Source: UBA7446 sp024639165 (GTDB lineage: Bacteria > Bacteroidota > Bacteroidia > Flavobacteriales > Flavobacteriaceae). From it: a stretch of 64,000 nt of DNA. The translations under genes and the position numbers were made by a program. Under the pieces are notes generated by a model. The model ran no database searches, had not been told where the DNA came from, and worked only from the letters and a program-made list of their open reading frames with translations. Within the stretch, counting starts at the first letter, position 1. Every line of letters starts with the position of its first letter. Shown here piece after piece: positions 8,114 to 17,089 of the stretch. Location: assembly GCA_024639165.1 (NCBI GenBank), contig JAHEIX010000008.1:1-64000 (forward strand). The letters are read 5' to 3'.

Positions 8114-10906
8114 TTGAAACAAATTGTATCTAAAATACTGACAATAAGCATCTTGTGTAATTTTTTATCTAATGCGCAATATCATCCACCTATACAGAAC
8201 TTCACGCCAGAGGTGTATAAGGCTGGTAATCAGAACTGGAATATAAGCAAGGATGCTACTAACAGGACGTATGTAGCCAATAACTTTGGACTGCTTGAAT
8301 TTGATGGTGTACGCTGGACATTATACCCTACCCCAGACGGCTCTATAATGCGCTCTGCATTTGTTAAAAACAACATTGTTTATACAGGAGCATATATGGA
8401 TTTTGGCTATTGGCTCCGTAGTGAAGAAGGTACACTAGCATATACCTCACTAGCAGAGACCGTTGGTTTTCAAACCATAGAAGACGAACAGTTTTGGAAT
8501 ATTTTTAGTCACAAACAGTATATCCTTTTTCAATCCCTTAGCCGATTGGTGATCTATAACCAACAATCCAACACCCTCGATACCTATAATTCCGAACACG
8601 GAATCTTATTCGCTTTTGCCAATGACGATGAAATTTATTTTCAAGACAACAATCGTACGCTTTTTAAAATAGAAAACGAGAAGAGTTCGCTGCACCTCTC
8701 CGCTACCGAGCTAAATCAAAATCAAGTTGTAGGTATTGTGAACAGTTCTGTAGGCCAACTAATCGTCACAAGAGAGAATGGCTTATTTATTAATGGGAGA
8801 GCGCTCAAATCCACCCAACCCAACTTAAGTAAAAATCTAGCCAAAGACGTAGTGTATAGTTTTACTCAAACTGCTAACGGCCAACTTGTTCTGGGAACGG
8901 TTAAAAATGGAGTATATATACTTTCAGAAAGCGGTGCGTTGGTGCATCATATCAATGTTGATAACGGACTGAATAACGATACGGTTTTGTCCGTATTTTC
9001 TGAAAACAGGGGTGTTTGGTTGGGGTTAGATGACGGCCTAGCGTTTGTAAAACTTGATTCACCCATCCAACAGTATAATTTTAGACAAGAAGCCATAGGT
9101 ACAGTTTACACGACCATTGTTTTTAATCAATATTTGTATGTAGGCACCAACCAAGGATTGTTTTATAGAAGATACGATGTTGACGAACCACTTAAGCCCA
9201 TAGCTGGACTTGAGGGTCAGGTGTGGACGTTGCAAGGCATCGGAAATAAGCTTTTTTGTGGGCACGACCGAGGCGCTTTTCTAGTAAATGAAAATAGGGC
9301 AAAGCAGCTTTATGCCAAGTCAGGTATGTGGACGTTTAAGCAGATAAGTGATGAACTTTTGCTTGCTGGTGCTTATGATGGCTTACACGTTTTTAGTAAC
9401 AAATCAAATACGTGGGCCTATCAAAATCACCTTAAAGATTTCAGTATATCTTCTCGTTATTTTGAGATGTTAGATGACACCCATTTGCTCGTAAGTCATG
9501 AATATAAGGGAATATATAAACTGACAATGGATGAAGCCAAAACAGCCATAGTTGAAGTTGAACAAATTCCAAATGTACCCAAGAGCTCTTTCAGTAGTTT
9601 AAGGTTTTTTGAAGATGACATTTACTACTTTTCAAAAGAGGGGTTTTATACCTATGACAATGCTTCCAATAATTTAGTAAAGAACGACGCCATTTCACAG
9701 CTCTTTGATGAGGATAACTTCACAACGGCTAAAATGGTTGTTGACAGAAATGAATACTTATGGTTATTTGGGCGCAACAATATTTATCAATTAAAGAAAG
9801 CAGCGCTTGCCAACGACCTTTTGGTTCGTAAATTTCCAATTGCCTACGATACACGAAAGACCATAACGGGCTTTGAAAATCTAAGCCGAGTTAAAAATGA
9901 CATTTACCACCTTGGAACATCAAGAGGATTTTTCAGGCTAGACATTTCAAAAATTAAACCTGTAACACCTGAAATTGGATTAAGTACACTAGTAGCAAAT
10001 AACAAAAAAGGCGACTCCCAATTTTTGAATTTATCCGAGGAAGTGAGTCTTGATTACGACTTCAATACAATAACGGCTTCACTCTATTTTACCAATAACA
10101 CAATTTTAGACTTGCCACGTTTTCAATACAAGCTCGAAGGTTATAGTGAAAGCTGGTCTCCTTGGACAGAAGATGCAACCATCACATTTAGCAATTTGAA
10201 ATTCTCTACATATAACTTATCGGTACGTGCCATGCTTAACGATGTTGTTAGCGAGAAAACCTTTAATATTCCTTTTAACATAAACCGACCATATTATTTT
10301 TCAAATATTGCCTTGTTGGTGTATTTCATTTTTATGATTGGTATTTTTCTAGCGATAAACAACAGGTATACACACTATTATAGGCGGGAGCAAGAAAAAC
10401 TTATAAAAGAGAACAAACGTAAGATTGACATGATGCAGTTTAAGCAAAACGAAGAGATCATGCGCATCAAAAACGAGCAGTTGGAGGATAATATTGATAA
10501 GAAAAACAAGGAACTTGCGATATCAACAATGGCATTCATCAAGAAAAATCAGTTCATGAACTCCTTGTTAATCGATTTGGAACCTGCTGCTACTGATCCA
10601 ACGGTATCAAGAGTGTTGCGAACCATCAAACGCTCTTTAAAAAACGATGATGATTGGGAGTTTTTTGAGCAGGCTTTTGACAATGCAGATAAAGACTTTT
10701 TAAAAAGGCTAAAACAAAAGCATGAGGCGCTGACGAACCACGATTTAAAACTTTGCGCCTATTTACGTTTAAATTTATCCTCTAAAGAAATTGCTCCATT
10801 ACTTAGCATATCTGTTAAGAGTGTAGATATAAAGCGCTACCGTTTGCGAAAAAAAATGGATTTGGAGCATAATCAAAACCTTACAGAATACATTCTTTCA
10901 CTGTAG
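8114..10906 (+). CDS. Membrane-anchored propeller/Y_Y_Y/HTH transcription regulator of the glucan locus
   Basis: A 930-residue one-component regulator. It starts with TTG; no nearby ATG gives the signal peptide (residues 1-21, ending NFLSNAQ), so TTG is favoured. A periplasmic beta-propeller sensor (roughly 25-640, with repeats such as WNISKDATNRTYVAN and GVWLGLDDGLAFV) is followed by a Y_Y_Y Ig-like domain (about 650-720), one membrane helix (about 731-751), a charged coiled coil (755-805) and a C-terminal LuxR-type HTH (about 876-930, LSSKEIAPLLSISVKSVDIKRYRLRKK). There is no histidine kinase or receiver domain, so sensing is linked directly to DNA binding. It is placed to control the downstream laminarin genes. 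Confidence 0.85.
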   Translation: MKQIVSKILTISILCNFLSNAQYHPPIQNFTPEVYKAGNQNWNISKDATNRTYVANNFGLLEFDGVRWTLYPTPDGSIMRSAFVKNNIVYTGAYMDFGYWLRSEEGTLAYTSLAETVGFQTIEDEQFWNIFSHKQYILFQSLSRLVIYNQQSNTLDTYNSEHGILFAFANDDEIYFQDNNRTLFKIENEKSSLHLSATELNQNQVVGIVNSSVGQLIVTRENGLFINGRALKSTQPNLSKNLAKDVVYSFTQTANGQLVLGTVKNGVYILSESGALVHHINVDNGLNNDTVLSVFSENRGVWLGLDDGLAFVKLDSPIQQYNFRQEAIGTVYTTIVFNQYLYVGTNQGLFYRRYDVDEPLKPIAGLEGQVWTLQGIGNKLFCGHDRGAFLVNENRAKQLYAKSGMWTFKQISDELLLAGAYDGLHVFSNKSNTWAYQNHLKDFSISSRYFEMLDDTHLLVSHEYKGIYKLTMDEAKTAIVEVEQIPNVPKSSFSSLRFFEDDIYYFSKEGFYTYDNASNNLVKNDAISQLFDEDNFTTAKMVVDRNEYLWLFGRNNIYQLKKAALANDLLVRKFPIAYDTRKTITGFENLSRVKNDIYHLGTSRGFFRLDISKIKPVTPEIGLSTLVANNKKGDSQFLNLSEEVSLDYDFNTITASLYFTNNTILDLPRFQYKLEGYSESWSPWTEDATITFSNLKFSTYNLSVRAMLNDVVSEKTFNIPFNINRPYYFSNIALLVYFIFMIGIFLAINNRYTHYYRREQEKLIKENKRKIDMMQFKQNEEIMRIKNEQLEDNIDKKNKELAISTMAFIKKNQFMNSLLIDLEPAATDPTVSRVLRTIKRSLKNDDDWEFFEQAFDNADKDFLKRLKQKHEALTNHDLKLCAYLRLNLSSKEIAPLLSISVKSVDIKRYRLRKKMDLEHNQNLTEYILSL

Positions 10907-11257
10907 TTCAATACCGATGGAAGCTTTGAAAATGTGCTTGGAACAGAATCGTGGATTGAGGCCTGGCAAAGCGTAGCAGCAGACGGCTGTGCGGCTCCAG
11001 TGTTTCCACATGACGGTACTGCATCCGCCACATACGAATACAATGAAGCTGCTGGAAGTATTAAGCTTACAGGCAAGGGTGCTTACCTTGGATTGCCAAA
11101 AGCTTATAATCTTGGAGAACTTACTACGCCAGGGGATGCGCCAGATGAAATCACCTACGAAGCTGCACTTTCTAGCGATGGCAGTACACTTGAAATTGAC
11201 ATTAAAGTCAATGATGGTAACGATGCCCATTGGTCTTTTAAATTTGCTAAAGAATAA
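10907..11257 (+). pseudogene. 3' remnant of a laminarin-locus glycan-binding lipoprotein gene
   Basis: The frame begins directly after the regulator stop codon with FNTDGSFENVLGTESWIEAWQ and runs about 116 codons to a TAA. The tail contains AYLGLPKAYN, ELTTPGDAP and HWSFKFAKE. From memory of flavobacterial laminarin loci, this is the C-terminal domain of the lipoprotein normally encoded after susC-susD. It has no start codon, signal peptide or N-terminal domains; only an internal GTG at 10934 could start translation. A strong terminator follows, as expected at the end of the original gene. Confidence 0.75.
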
Positions 11258-11266
11258 GAACGTTGT

Positions 11267-11316
11267 AAATACCCTGCGAACAGTTGTGCTATGTTGGCAG
11301 GGTATTTTATTATTTT
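11267..11316 (+). terminator. Rho-independent terminator after the glycan-binding remnant
   Basis: The stem AAATACCCTGC (11267-11277) pairs perfectly with GCAGGGTATTT (11297-11307) across a 19-base loop and is followed by a T-rich run. It separates the regulator/remnant transcript from the next operon. Confidence 0.75.
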
Positions 11317-11455
11317 TAAGTAAACACAACTGTTTCAAAACCATAAGTTTATGAAACATCGCCTATATTGTCATACTGATAATTTTAAACCCTTTTTTTT
11401 AAATTGTATATACGTTGTATAGATACTTTTTTACAATCTAGCAATACAATATTGA

Positions 11456-11463
11456 TACATTTG
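11456..11463 (+). promoter_or_regulatory. -7 box of the first glucan-utilisation operon
   Basis: TACATTTG matches TAnnTTTG exactly and lies 86 bases before the ATG at 11550, giving an untranslated leader of about 80 bases. This long AT-rich upstream region is where the regulator would be expected to bind. Confidence 0.5.
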
Positions 11464-11549
11464 ACAAAACTCAGCTTAAAACTAAAAAGTACAGTTTTTA
11501 TGCTTGAAAGAGCATTTAATACGTTTATCAAAACAACAAAAATCAACAC

Positions 11550-14500
11550 ATGAAAAACACCATTTTTAAACTAATTCTCTGCCTTGTTGCTTTCTCTGGA
11601 ATTTCCCAGATGCACAATGTAGCAGTCAACCAAGGGGCCGATGGCACCACATTGGTTGTTAATGGAGAAGACTTTATGGTCAATGGTATGAATTGGGATT
11701 ATTTCCCAATCGGCACCAACTATTCTTTCAGCTTATGGAACCAGACGGATGACTTTATTATAGCCGCACTCGATGCTGAGATGGGATTGCTTAAAAACAT
11801 GGGCGTAAATACCATTAGAACATACACAGGTATCCAGCCAAGATGGATTACTTATATATATGAGAACTATGGGATACACACTATATTAAATCATTCTTTT
11901 GGGCGCTATGGCCTCACTATTGATGGTGCATGGGTTCCTGTAACCGACTATAGAGACGAAAAAGCACAAAAGCTTCTTATGTCTGAAGTTACTGCACTTG
12001 CAAAAGAATACAAAAACACTCCTGGACTGCTCATGTTCTTGCTTGGAAACGAAAACAACTACGGGTTGTTTTGGGCAGGTGCTGAAACAGAAGACTTCCC
12101 AGACGAAGAGGATCAGCGTCGTGCTGTTGGTGAAAACCGTGGCCGTCCCATGTATAAACTCATGAATGATGCCGCCAAGGCGATCAAAGAAATTAATGAT
12201 GCATATCCAGTAGCCATTTGTAATGGAGATTTATTGTTTCTAGATATCATTGCGGAAGAATGTACGGATGTTGATATCTACGGTACCAACATGTATCGCG
12301 GTATTTCATTTGGAGACACTTTTGAACGAGTTAAAAATGAGTATGGCAAGCCTGTATTATTCACAGAGTTTGGCTCGGATGCCTTTAACGCAATTTCCAA
12401 TAGGGAAGACCAAATGGCGCAAGCAACAATTATGCTGGGGCAATGGAAAGAAATTTATGCCAATGCTGCGGGTCTTGGAAATACTGGAAACTCCATTGGT
12501 GGATGTACCTTCCAGTTTAGTGATGGCTGGTGGAAGTTTGGACAAACAGACAACCTAGACGTACATGACAATAACGCTTCTTGGTCTAACGGTGGATATC
12601 CATTTGACTACAAACTAGGTCAAAACAACATGAACGAAGAGTGGTTTGGTATCTGTGCCAAGGGGCCTACTGATGCTCGCGGATTATACGATCTATATCC
12701 AAGAGCCGCGTATTATGCGCTCAAACAAGCACACACATTAAATCCATATAGCGAGGGTGTAGATGCTGATTTTGTGGACAGTCATTTTAATAGCATCCAA
12801 ATAATGGATGCCATGCTACGCGCAAGAGGAGACAAAGCAGCTTTAGGCGGAGGTGAAAAAATTCGCTTGAGTACGCTCAGAGGAGAATTCACAGCATTCA
12901 ATACGGGTGGTAGTTTGATAACCACACCAGAAACGCCAGACCCTGAGAATGAAGCTTATCCCGATCAATTGGGCTTTGACCATATGGAGTCTTACTTCGT
13001 TGGTGTTGAAGGTAATCCTGCACCTGGTATGCGTGCTAATGTTAACGTGAATATTTTGGGGAATGTTGCCAACAACCCAATAGATGAAATCTTCTATGAA
13101 AATAGAGGGAGAACACAAAAACTAACCACATCAGACGGAGTAGTTACGATTAACGATCCAAACCGTGTTCAAATTTACAATGCTGAATATGAGTGGAACG
13201 CTAAAAATTTCGACTTACGAGGATTTTATAGAACAGGACACTATCACTGGGCATATGAAGGAGATATATTTAATATGTATCCGCAGGCATATTACGGGCC
13301 TAACCTAGACATCTATAACGGTGAAATTTCAGGCGTTGAGATAGATGGTAAAGGTTCCTTGAATGGACTAAAGGCTGCTTTTGGACCACAACTTTGGTGG
13401 GGAGCAAACCCAACAGTGTTATTGAAATACCAGAAGAATCTACTCAAATGGACGGTTACAGGTCTTTACCATCGTGACTTAACTACAAATTTGGAATACG
13501 ACAGCAGTGGTCGTCGTGTACTAGATCCCAATCAACTTACGAGTGGTGTAATTCCAGCATGGCCTACAGAGCGTGCTTCCATTGCACTGGAGCGTAAGCT
13601 TGGTAACTTTGGCATTACCCTTGGAGGTATTTGGGGAGGAAGTCCATTGAACGGTAGCTCTTTCCAAGTATACAACGAGACTCAAAATGCGGTGTATGTT
13701 GACAAGATAAATAGTGATGACAATTGGGGAGCAAAAGCCAAAATTACTTTCGCGCAAGGTAAGTTTATGTGGTATGCACAAGGGTCATATATGGGCTTGG
13801 TTGCCAATGGCGGTGCCGACCAAACACAAACCTTCACAGGATGGAAACTTAAAGATTCTGGTAGTGGAAACATGACCAATGTACTTTCTGGATTTACGTA
13901 CCTAGCGGGTAACCTTCAAATTGCACCTAACTTTTTATACCAAAAGCCTTTGGTTGACCCCATGCCAAATGGCGTGGTAGCACCTGGACGTTTACGTAAC
14001 GTAATTGACGATCCATTTGCGGTTAGAGGTGGAAACAGAGAAACGGTAGGTGGTGAAATTTTATTCACCTATGACCCAACTCCAGGAACTTGGATGTATG
14101 AATGGAACAATGATGTTGTTGAAGATGCCAAGTTTGCCATGAGTGCAGGATTTGTGTTTAGACACTTACCTACAACACAAGACGCGCACATAGGGTTCCT
14201 TGCAAATCGTCAATTCTTTGCTTTTGGAGAGAGTACACCTGCTGAAGATTTATGGGAAGCACACACACGTATTGTATCTAAATTATCTCCAGAGCTGGGC
14301 ATGATTGGAAACTTCTACTACGGAACTGCACAAGGCAATGGCGACTCTGTTCGTACCATTACACGATATGGTGGAGACGTAAGAATGATTTACAAAAACA
14401 TGAAATTGGTTTCTCATGCAAAAGTTAATGACTGGGGTCCTTTTGACTACCATCGTGACTTTAACTTGACATTCCCGTTGCAACTGATGGTTGACGTATC

Positions 14501-14711
14501 TACTTCCCTTGGGAAACAAGATTGGTTTGGATTGCCTAACACGCAAATTGGTATTCGCGGAACGTGGAGATCTTTAAATCAATACTCACCTCGTTTTTCT
14601 CCCAACAGTGCACCTGAGTTTTCCCAAACACCTACAATAAGTCCTGTTGGATTTCCAAACGGTACAGAATGGGAAATTAGAACATACGTACACATCAATA
14701 TTGGTAAATAA
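11550..14711 (+). CDS. TIM-barrel glycosidase fused to a probable outer-membrane beta-barrel
   Basis: A 1053-residue protein with a signal peptide (residues 1-19). Residues about 30-400 look like a GH2/GH-A clan TIM barrel: GMNWDYFPIG, MGVNTIRTY, FLLGNENN with E168 as candidate acid/base, and VLFTEFGSDA with E273 as candidate nucleophile. From about 460 to the end the sequence changes to alternating hydrophobic/aromatic strands (ANVNVNILGNV, FDLRGFYRTGHYHW, KWTVTGLYHRDL, WEIRTYVHINIGK) typical of an outer-membrane barrel. The start is the ATG 86 bases after a -7 box. It heads an operon with the two following lipoprotein genes. Substrate is inferred from context (beta-1,3-glucan). Confidence 0.75.
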   Translation: MKNTIFKLILCLVAFSGISQMHNVAVNQGADGTTLVVNGEDFMVNGMNWDYFPIGTNYSFSLWNQTDDFIIAALDAEMGLLKNMGVNTIRTYTGIQPRWITYIYENYGIHTILNHSFGRYGLTIDGAWVPVTDYRDEKAQKLLMSEVTALAKEYKNTPGLLMFLLGNENNYGLFWAGAETEDFPDEEDQRRAVGENRGRPMYKLMNDAAKAIKEINDAYPVAICNGDLLFLDIIAEECTDVDIYGTNMYRGISFGDTFERVKNEYGKPVLFTEFGSDAFNAISNREDQMAQATIMLGQWKEIYANAAGLGNTGNSIGGCTFQFSDGWWKFGQTDNLDVHDNNASWSNGGYPFDYKLGQNNMNEEWFGICAKGPTDARGLYDLYPRAAYYALKQAHTLNPYSEGVDADFVDSHFNSIQIMDAMLRARGDKAALGGGEKIRLSTLRGEFTAFNTGGSLITTPETPDPENEAYPDQLGFDHMESYFVGVEGNPAPGMRANVNVNILGNVANNPIDEIFYENRGRTQKLTTSDGVVTINDPNRVQIYNAEYEWNAKNFDLRGFYRTGHYHWAYEGDIFNMYPQAYYGPNLDIYNGEISGVEIDGKGSLNGLKAAFGPQLWWGANPTVLLKYQKNLLKWTVTGLYHRDLTTNLEYDSSGRRVLDPNQLTSGVIPAWPTERASIALERKLGNFGITLGGIWGGSPLNGSSFQVYNETQNAVYVDKINSDDNWGAKAKITFAQGKFMWYAQGSYMGLVANGGADQTQTFTGWKLKDSGSGNMTNVLSGFTYLAGNLQIAPNFLYQKPLVDPMPNGVVAPGRLRNVIDDPFAVRGGNRETVGGEILFTYDPTPGTWMYEWNNDVVEDAKFAMSAGFVFRHLPTTQDAHIGFLANRQFFAFGESTPAEDLWEAHTRIVSKLSPELGMIGNFYYGTAQGNGDSVRTITRYGGDVRMIYKNMKLVSHAKVNDWGPFDYHRDFNLTFPLQLMVDVSTSLGKQDWFGLPNTQIGIRGTWRSLNQYSPRFSPNSAPEFSQTPTISPVGFPNGTEWEIRTYVHINIGK

Positions 14712-14725
14712 TTAAATAGCAAACA

Positions 14726-16141
14726 ATGAAAAAATTTAAGTTTATATCATATTTCACTTTTGCCATTGCAGGAATAGTAACTACTGCATTGGTAAGTTGT
14801 GAGCGCGAATTTTCGGAAGATATCACTTTGGCTACCTTCCCCACAATTCCTGAAGTATTTACAGACAACCCTGTAAACTTGACAGATGAATTCTTCATTT
14901 CTTTTGATCCTGCTGATGGTGCCAACGTATACGGTTTCGACACAGATAATGACGCCTATAAAGGTACGCAAGCCATTAAAATTGATGTGCCTGCACCAAA
15001 CGATCCTAACGGAGGTTTTATTGGTGGTATCTTTTTAGATCGCGGTGAAGGAAGAAACCTATCCGAATACACAGCATTGACTTTTTGGGCTAAAGGCTCA
15101 ACAACTGCTACAGTGGGTTTATTTGGGTTTGGAACTGATTTTATTGAAGACAAATATACTGTTAGTATTGAAGACACAACCCTTTCAACAGCTTGGAAGA
15201 AATATATTATTCCAATTCCTGATCCTTCAAAACTGGTTCAAGAAAAAGGAATGTTTATCTTTTCTGCTGGTACTCAAAGTACTGGGAATCTTGGCTACTC
15301 CATATGGCTAGACGAGATTAGATTTGAAAAGCTAAATACTTTTGCACAAGCGCGCACATCTATTATGAGTGGTTTAGATGTAAACCACCGAGTTTATAAT
15401 GGTGAAATTATTATTGATCAAACACAGCAAACCGTGAATTTAGGAGATGGTACAGAGCTTGTGACAAACATAGCACCAGCCTACCTAGATTTTCATTCTT
15501 CTGACCCAACGGTTGTACAAATAGATGCCCAAGGGAAAATTATTGTTGTTGCTGCTGGCACTGCTACAATTACAGCAAGCTTTAATGGCGTTGAGGCCGA
15601 AGGCTCATTGATAGTTGAATCTAAAGGAGAATTTATTTCTGCCCCAACACCAACACAAGATGCTGCAGATGTCATTTCTATATTTAGCGATACGTATGAA
15701 AATGTGAACATTGATTTTTATAACGGCTATTGGGAACCATATCAAACAACGACTTCTGCTGATTTCGATGTTAGTGGAGACAACATACTTGTTTATGAAA
15801 ACTTTAATTTTGTTGGACATCAATTTTCTGACCCTACAGTAGACGCCAGTGCTATGACTCATTTGCATATGGACATTTTAATCCCTGGCTCGCTACCTTC
15901 CAATGCAAAATTTGTAGTGACTATAAAGGATTTTGGCGCTAACGGCGCAGACGGTGGAGGAGATGATAGAACACAAAAAGTTACAATACTCTCTTCGCAG
16001 CTTAAGGGTGATGCGTGGGCATCAATAGACATTCCACTTTCGCTGTCTCAAAGATCAAAGGTTGGACAGTTCATTTTTGAAAATGGGGGGTCTGCTGTAA
16101 CTAACCTATACATGGATAATGTGTATTTCTACAAACAATAA
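14726..16141 (+). CDS. Surface lipoprotein with two carbohydrate-binding-like modules around a BIG2 domain
   Basis: A 471-residue lipoprotein; the lipobox ends at C25 (ALVSC). The acidic residues after it (ERE, then SED) resemble the Bacteroidetes surface-export signal. The mature protein has a jelly-roll/CBM-like module (about 50-205, ending YSIWLDEIRFEKL), a bacterial Ig-like BIG2 domain (about 215-300, HSSDPTVVQIDAQGKI and GTATITASFNG) and a second jelly-roll module (about 310-471, ending NLYMDNVYFYKQ). No catalytic motif is visible. Probably a surface glycan-binding protein that could replace the one lost upstream. It lies 14 bases after the barrel fusion and 15 before the GH16 gene. Confidence 0.75.
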   Translation: MKKFKFISYFTFAIAGIVTTALVSCEREFSEDITLATFPTIPEVFTDNPVNLTDEFFISFDPADGANVYGFDTDNDAYKGTQAIKIDVPAPNDPNGGFIGGIFLDRGEGRNLSEYTALTFWAKGSTTATVGLFGFGTDFIEDKYTVSIEDTTLSTAWKKYIIPIPDPSKLVQEKGMFIFSAGTQSTGNLGYSIWLDEIRFEKLNTFAQARTSIMSGLDVNHRVYNGEIIIDQTQQTVNLGDGTELVTNIAPAYLDFHSSDPTVVQIDAQGKIIVVAAGTATITASFNGVEAEGSLIVESKGEFISAPTPTQDAADVISIFSDTYENVNIDFYNGYWEPYQTTTSADFDVSGDNILVYENFNFVGHQFSDPTVDASAMTHLHMDILIPGSLPSNAKFVVTIKDFGANGADGGGDDRTQKVTILSSQLKGDAWASIDIPLSLSQRSKVGQFIFENGGSAVTNLYMDNVYFYKQ

Positions 16142-16156
16142 GCAAAAAAGAACAAC

Positions 16157-16999
16157 ATGAAATTTAAGAATCGAATTCATTCAAATCGTTTTCAACGTTT
16201 CTCCTATTTAGGAGCTTCTGTGATCCTAAGCGTATTTTTTACAAGTTGCGAACCTGATGAAACTCAGGTCGTAACCAATTTCACCACCATTACCATGCAA
16301 GACGAATTTGACGTTGCTGGTGCTCCCAATAGTGATATTTGGGGATTTGATATCGGTAGAGGTACTGATGGCTGGGGTAACAAAGAATTGCAGTACTATA
16401 CGGACCGTTCTGACAATGTAGTTGTTGAAGACGGGATGTTAAAAATTACTGCGGTTAGTGAAAGTTACCAAAGAGCTGCTTACACTTCGGCACGTTTGAA
16501 GACCCAAGGTAAGTTTGAGCAAAAGTATGGACGTTTTGAAGCGCGTATAAAATTGCCTTGGGGACAAGGTATTTGGCCGGCCTTTTGGATGTTAGGATCA
16601 AATTTTGATACGGTTAGTTGGCCACAATGTGGTGAAATTGATATTATGGAATTTAAAGGTCAAGAGCCCACCATAATTACTGGTAGCTTACATGGACCTG
16701 GTTATTCTGCAGCAACGCCTGTTACAAAATCATATGAACTAATAAACGATCGCTTTGACACAGGCTTTCATGTTTTTGGTATTGAATGGGGTGAAGATTA
16801 TATCAACTATTATGTAGATGATGTATTGTATAATCAAATCACACCAGAAGATGCTGATGGTGAGTGGGTCTTTGATCAACCGTTTTTTATTATTTTAAAC
16901 CTTGCTATAGGCGGAAATTATGTGGGCGCCCCCACTACCAATACCGTTTTCCCACAAGAAATGCTTGTGGACTATGTTAGGGTTTATTCTGCCGAATAA
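16157..16999 (+). CDS. GH16 endo-beta-1,3-glucanase (laminarinase), lipoprotein
   Basis: A 280-residue glycoside hydrolase of family 16. The active-site strand GEIDIMEFKG gives E160 (nucleophile), D162 and E165 (acid/base); the methionine in EIDIME is typical of laminarinases and related beta-bulge GH16 enzymes. Other family marks are KYGRFEARIKLPWGQGIWPAFWM and the C-terminal FFIILNLAIGGNYVG and VDYVRVY. The lipobox ends at C31, followed by the acidic residues EPDE, so it is probably anchored on the outer surface. It retains only the catalytic domain and closes the first operon; a perfect terminator follows. Confidence 0.92.
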   Translation: MKFKNRIHSNRFQRFSYLGASVILSVFFTSCEPDETQVVTNFTTITMQDEFDVAGAPNSDIWGFDIGRGTDGWGNKELQYYTDRSDNVVVEDGMLKITAVSESYQRAAYTSARLKTQGKFEQKYGRFEARIKLPWGQGIWPAFWMLGSNFDTVSWPQCGEIDIMEFKGQEPTIITGSLHGPGYSAATPVTKSYELINDRFDTGFHVFGIEWGEDYINYYVDDVLYNQITPEDADGEWVFDQPFFIILNLAIGGNYVGAPTTNTVFPQEMLVDYVRVYSAE

Positions 17000-17027
17000 G
17001 TTTATTCATTATCAATAGTATTTAAAT

Positions 17028-17062
17028 AAATTGACCTGTATGCCTAACAGGTCAATTTTATC
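17028..17062 (+). terminator. Terminator after the GH16 gene
   Basis: A perfect 12-base stem, AAATTGACCTGT (17028-17039) with ACAGGTCAATTT (17047-17058), around a 7-base loop and followed by TTAT. It separates the surface operon from the intracellular/periplasmic operon. Confidence 0.75.
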
Positions 17063-17089
17063 TAAAAAACCTTTTATTATTCTATTATT

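Noticed and set aside
10907..11257. C-terminal extension of the regulator produced by stop-codon readthrough, since both are in the same frame
   Set aside because: The sequence after the TAG resembles the tail of an unrelated secreted glycan-binding lipoprotein, and the HTH ends normally before the stop. A deletion junction explains the in-frame position better.
10934..11257. Independent small gene starting at GTG 10934
   Set aside because: The similarity to the glycan-binding protein tail begins upstream of the GTG, and there is no signal peptide. Treated as a remnant.
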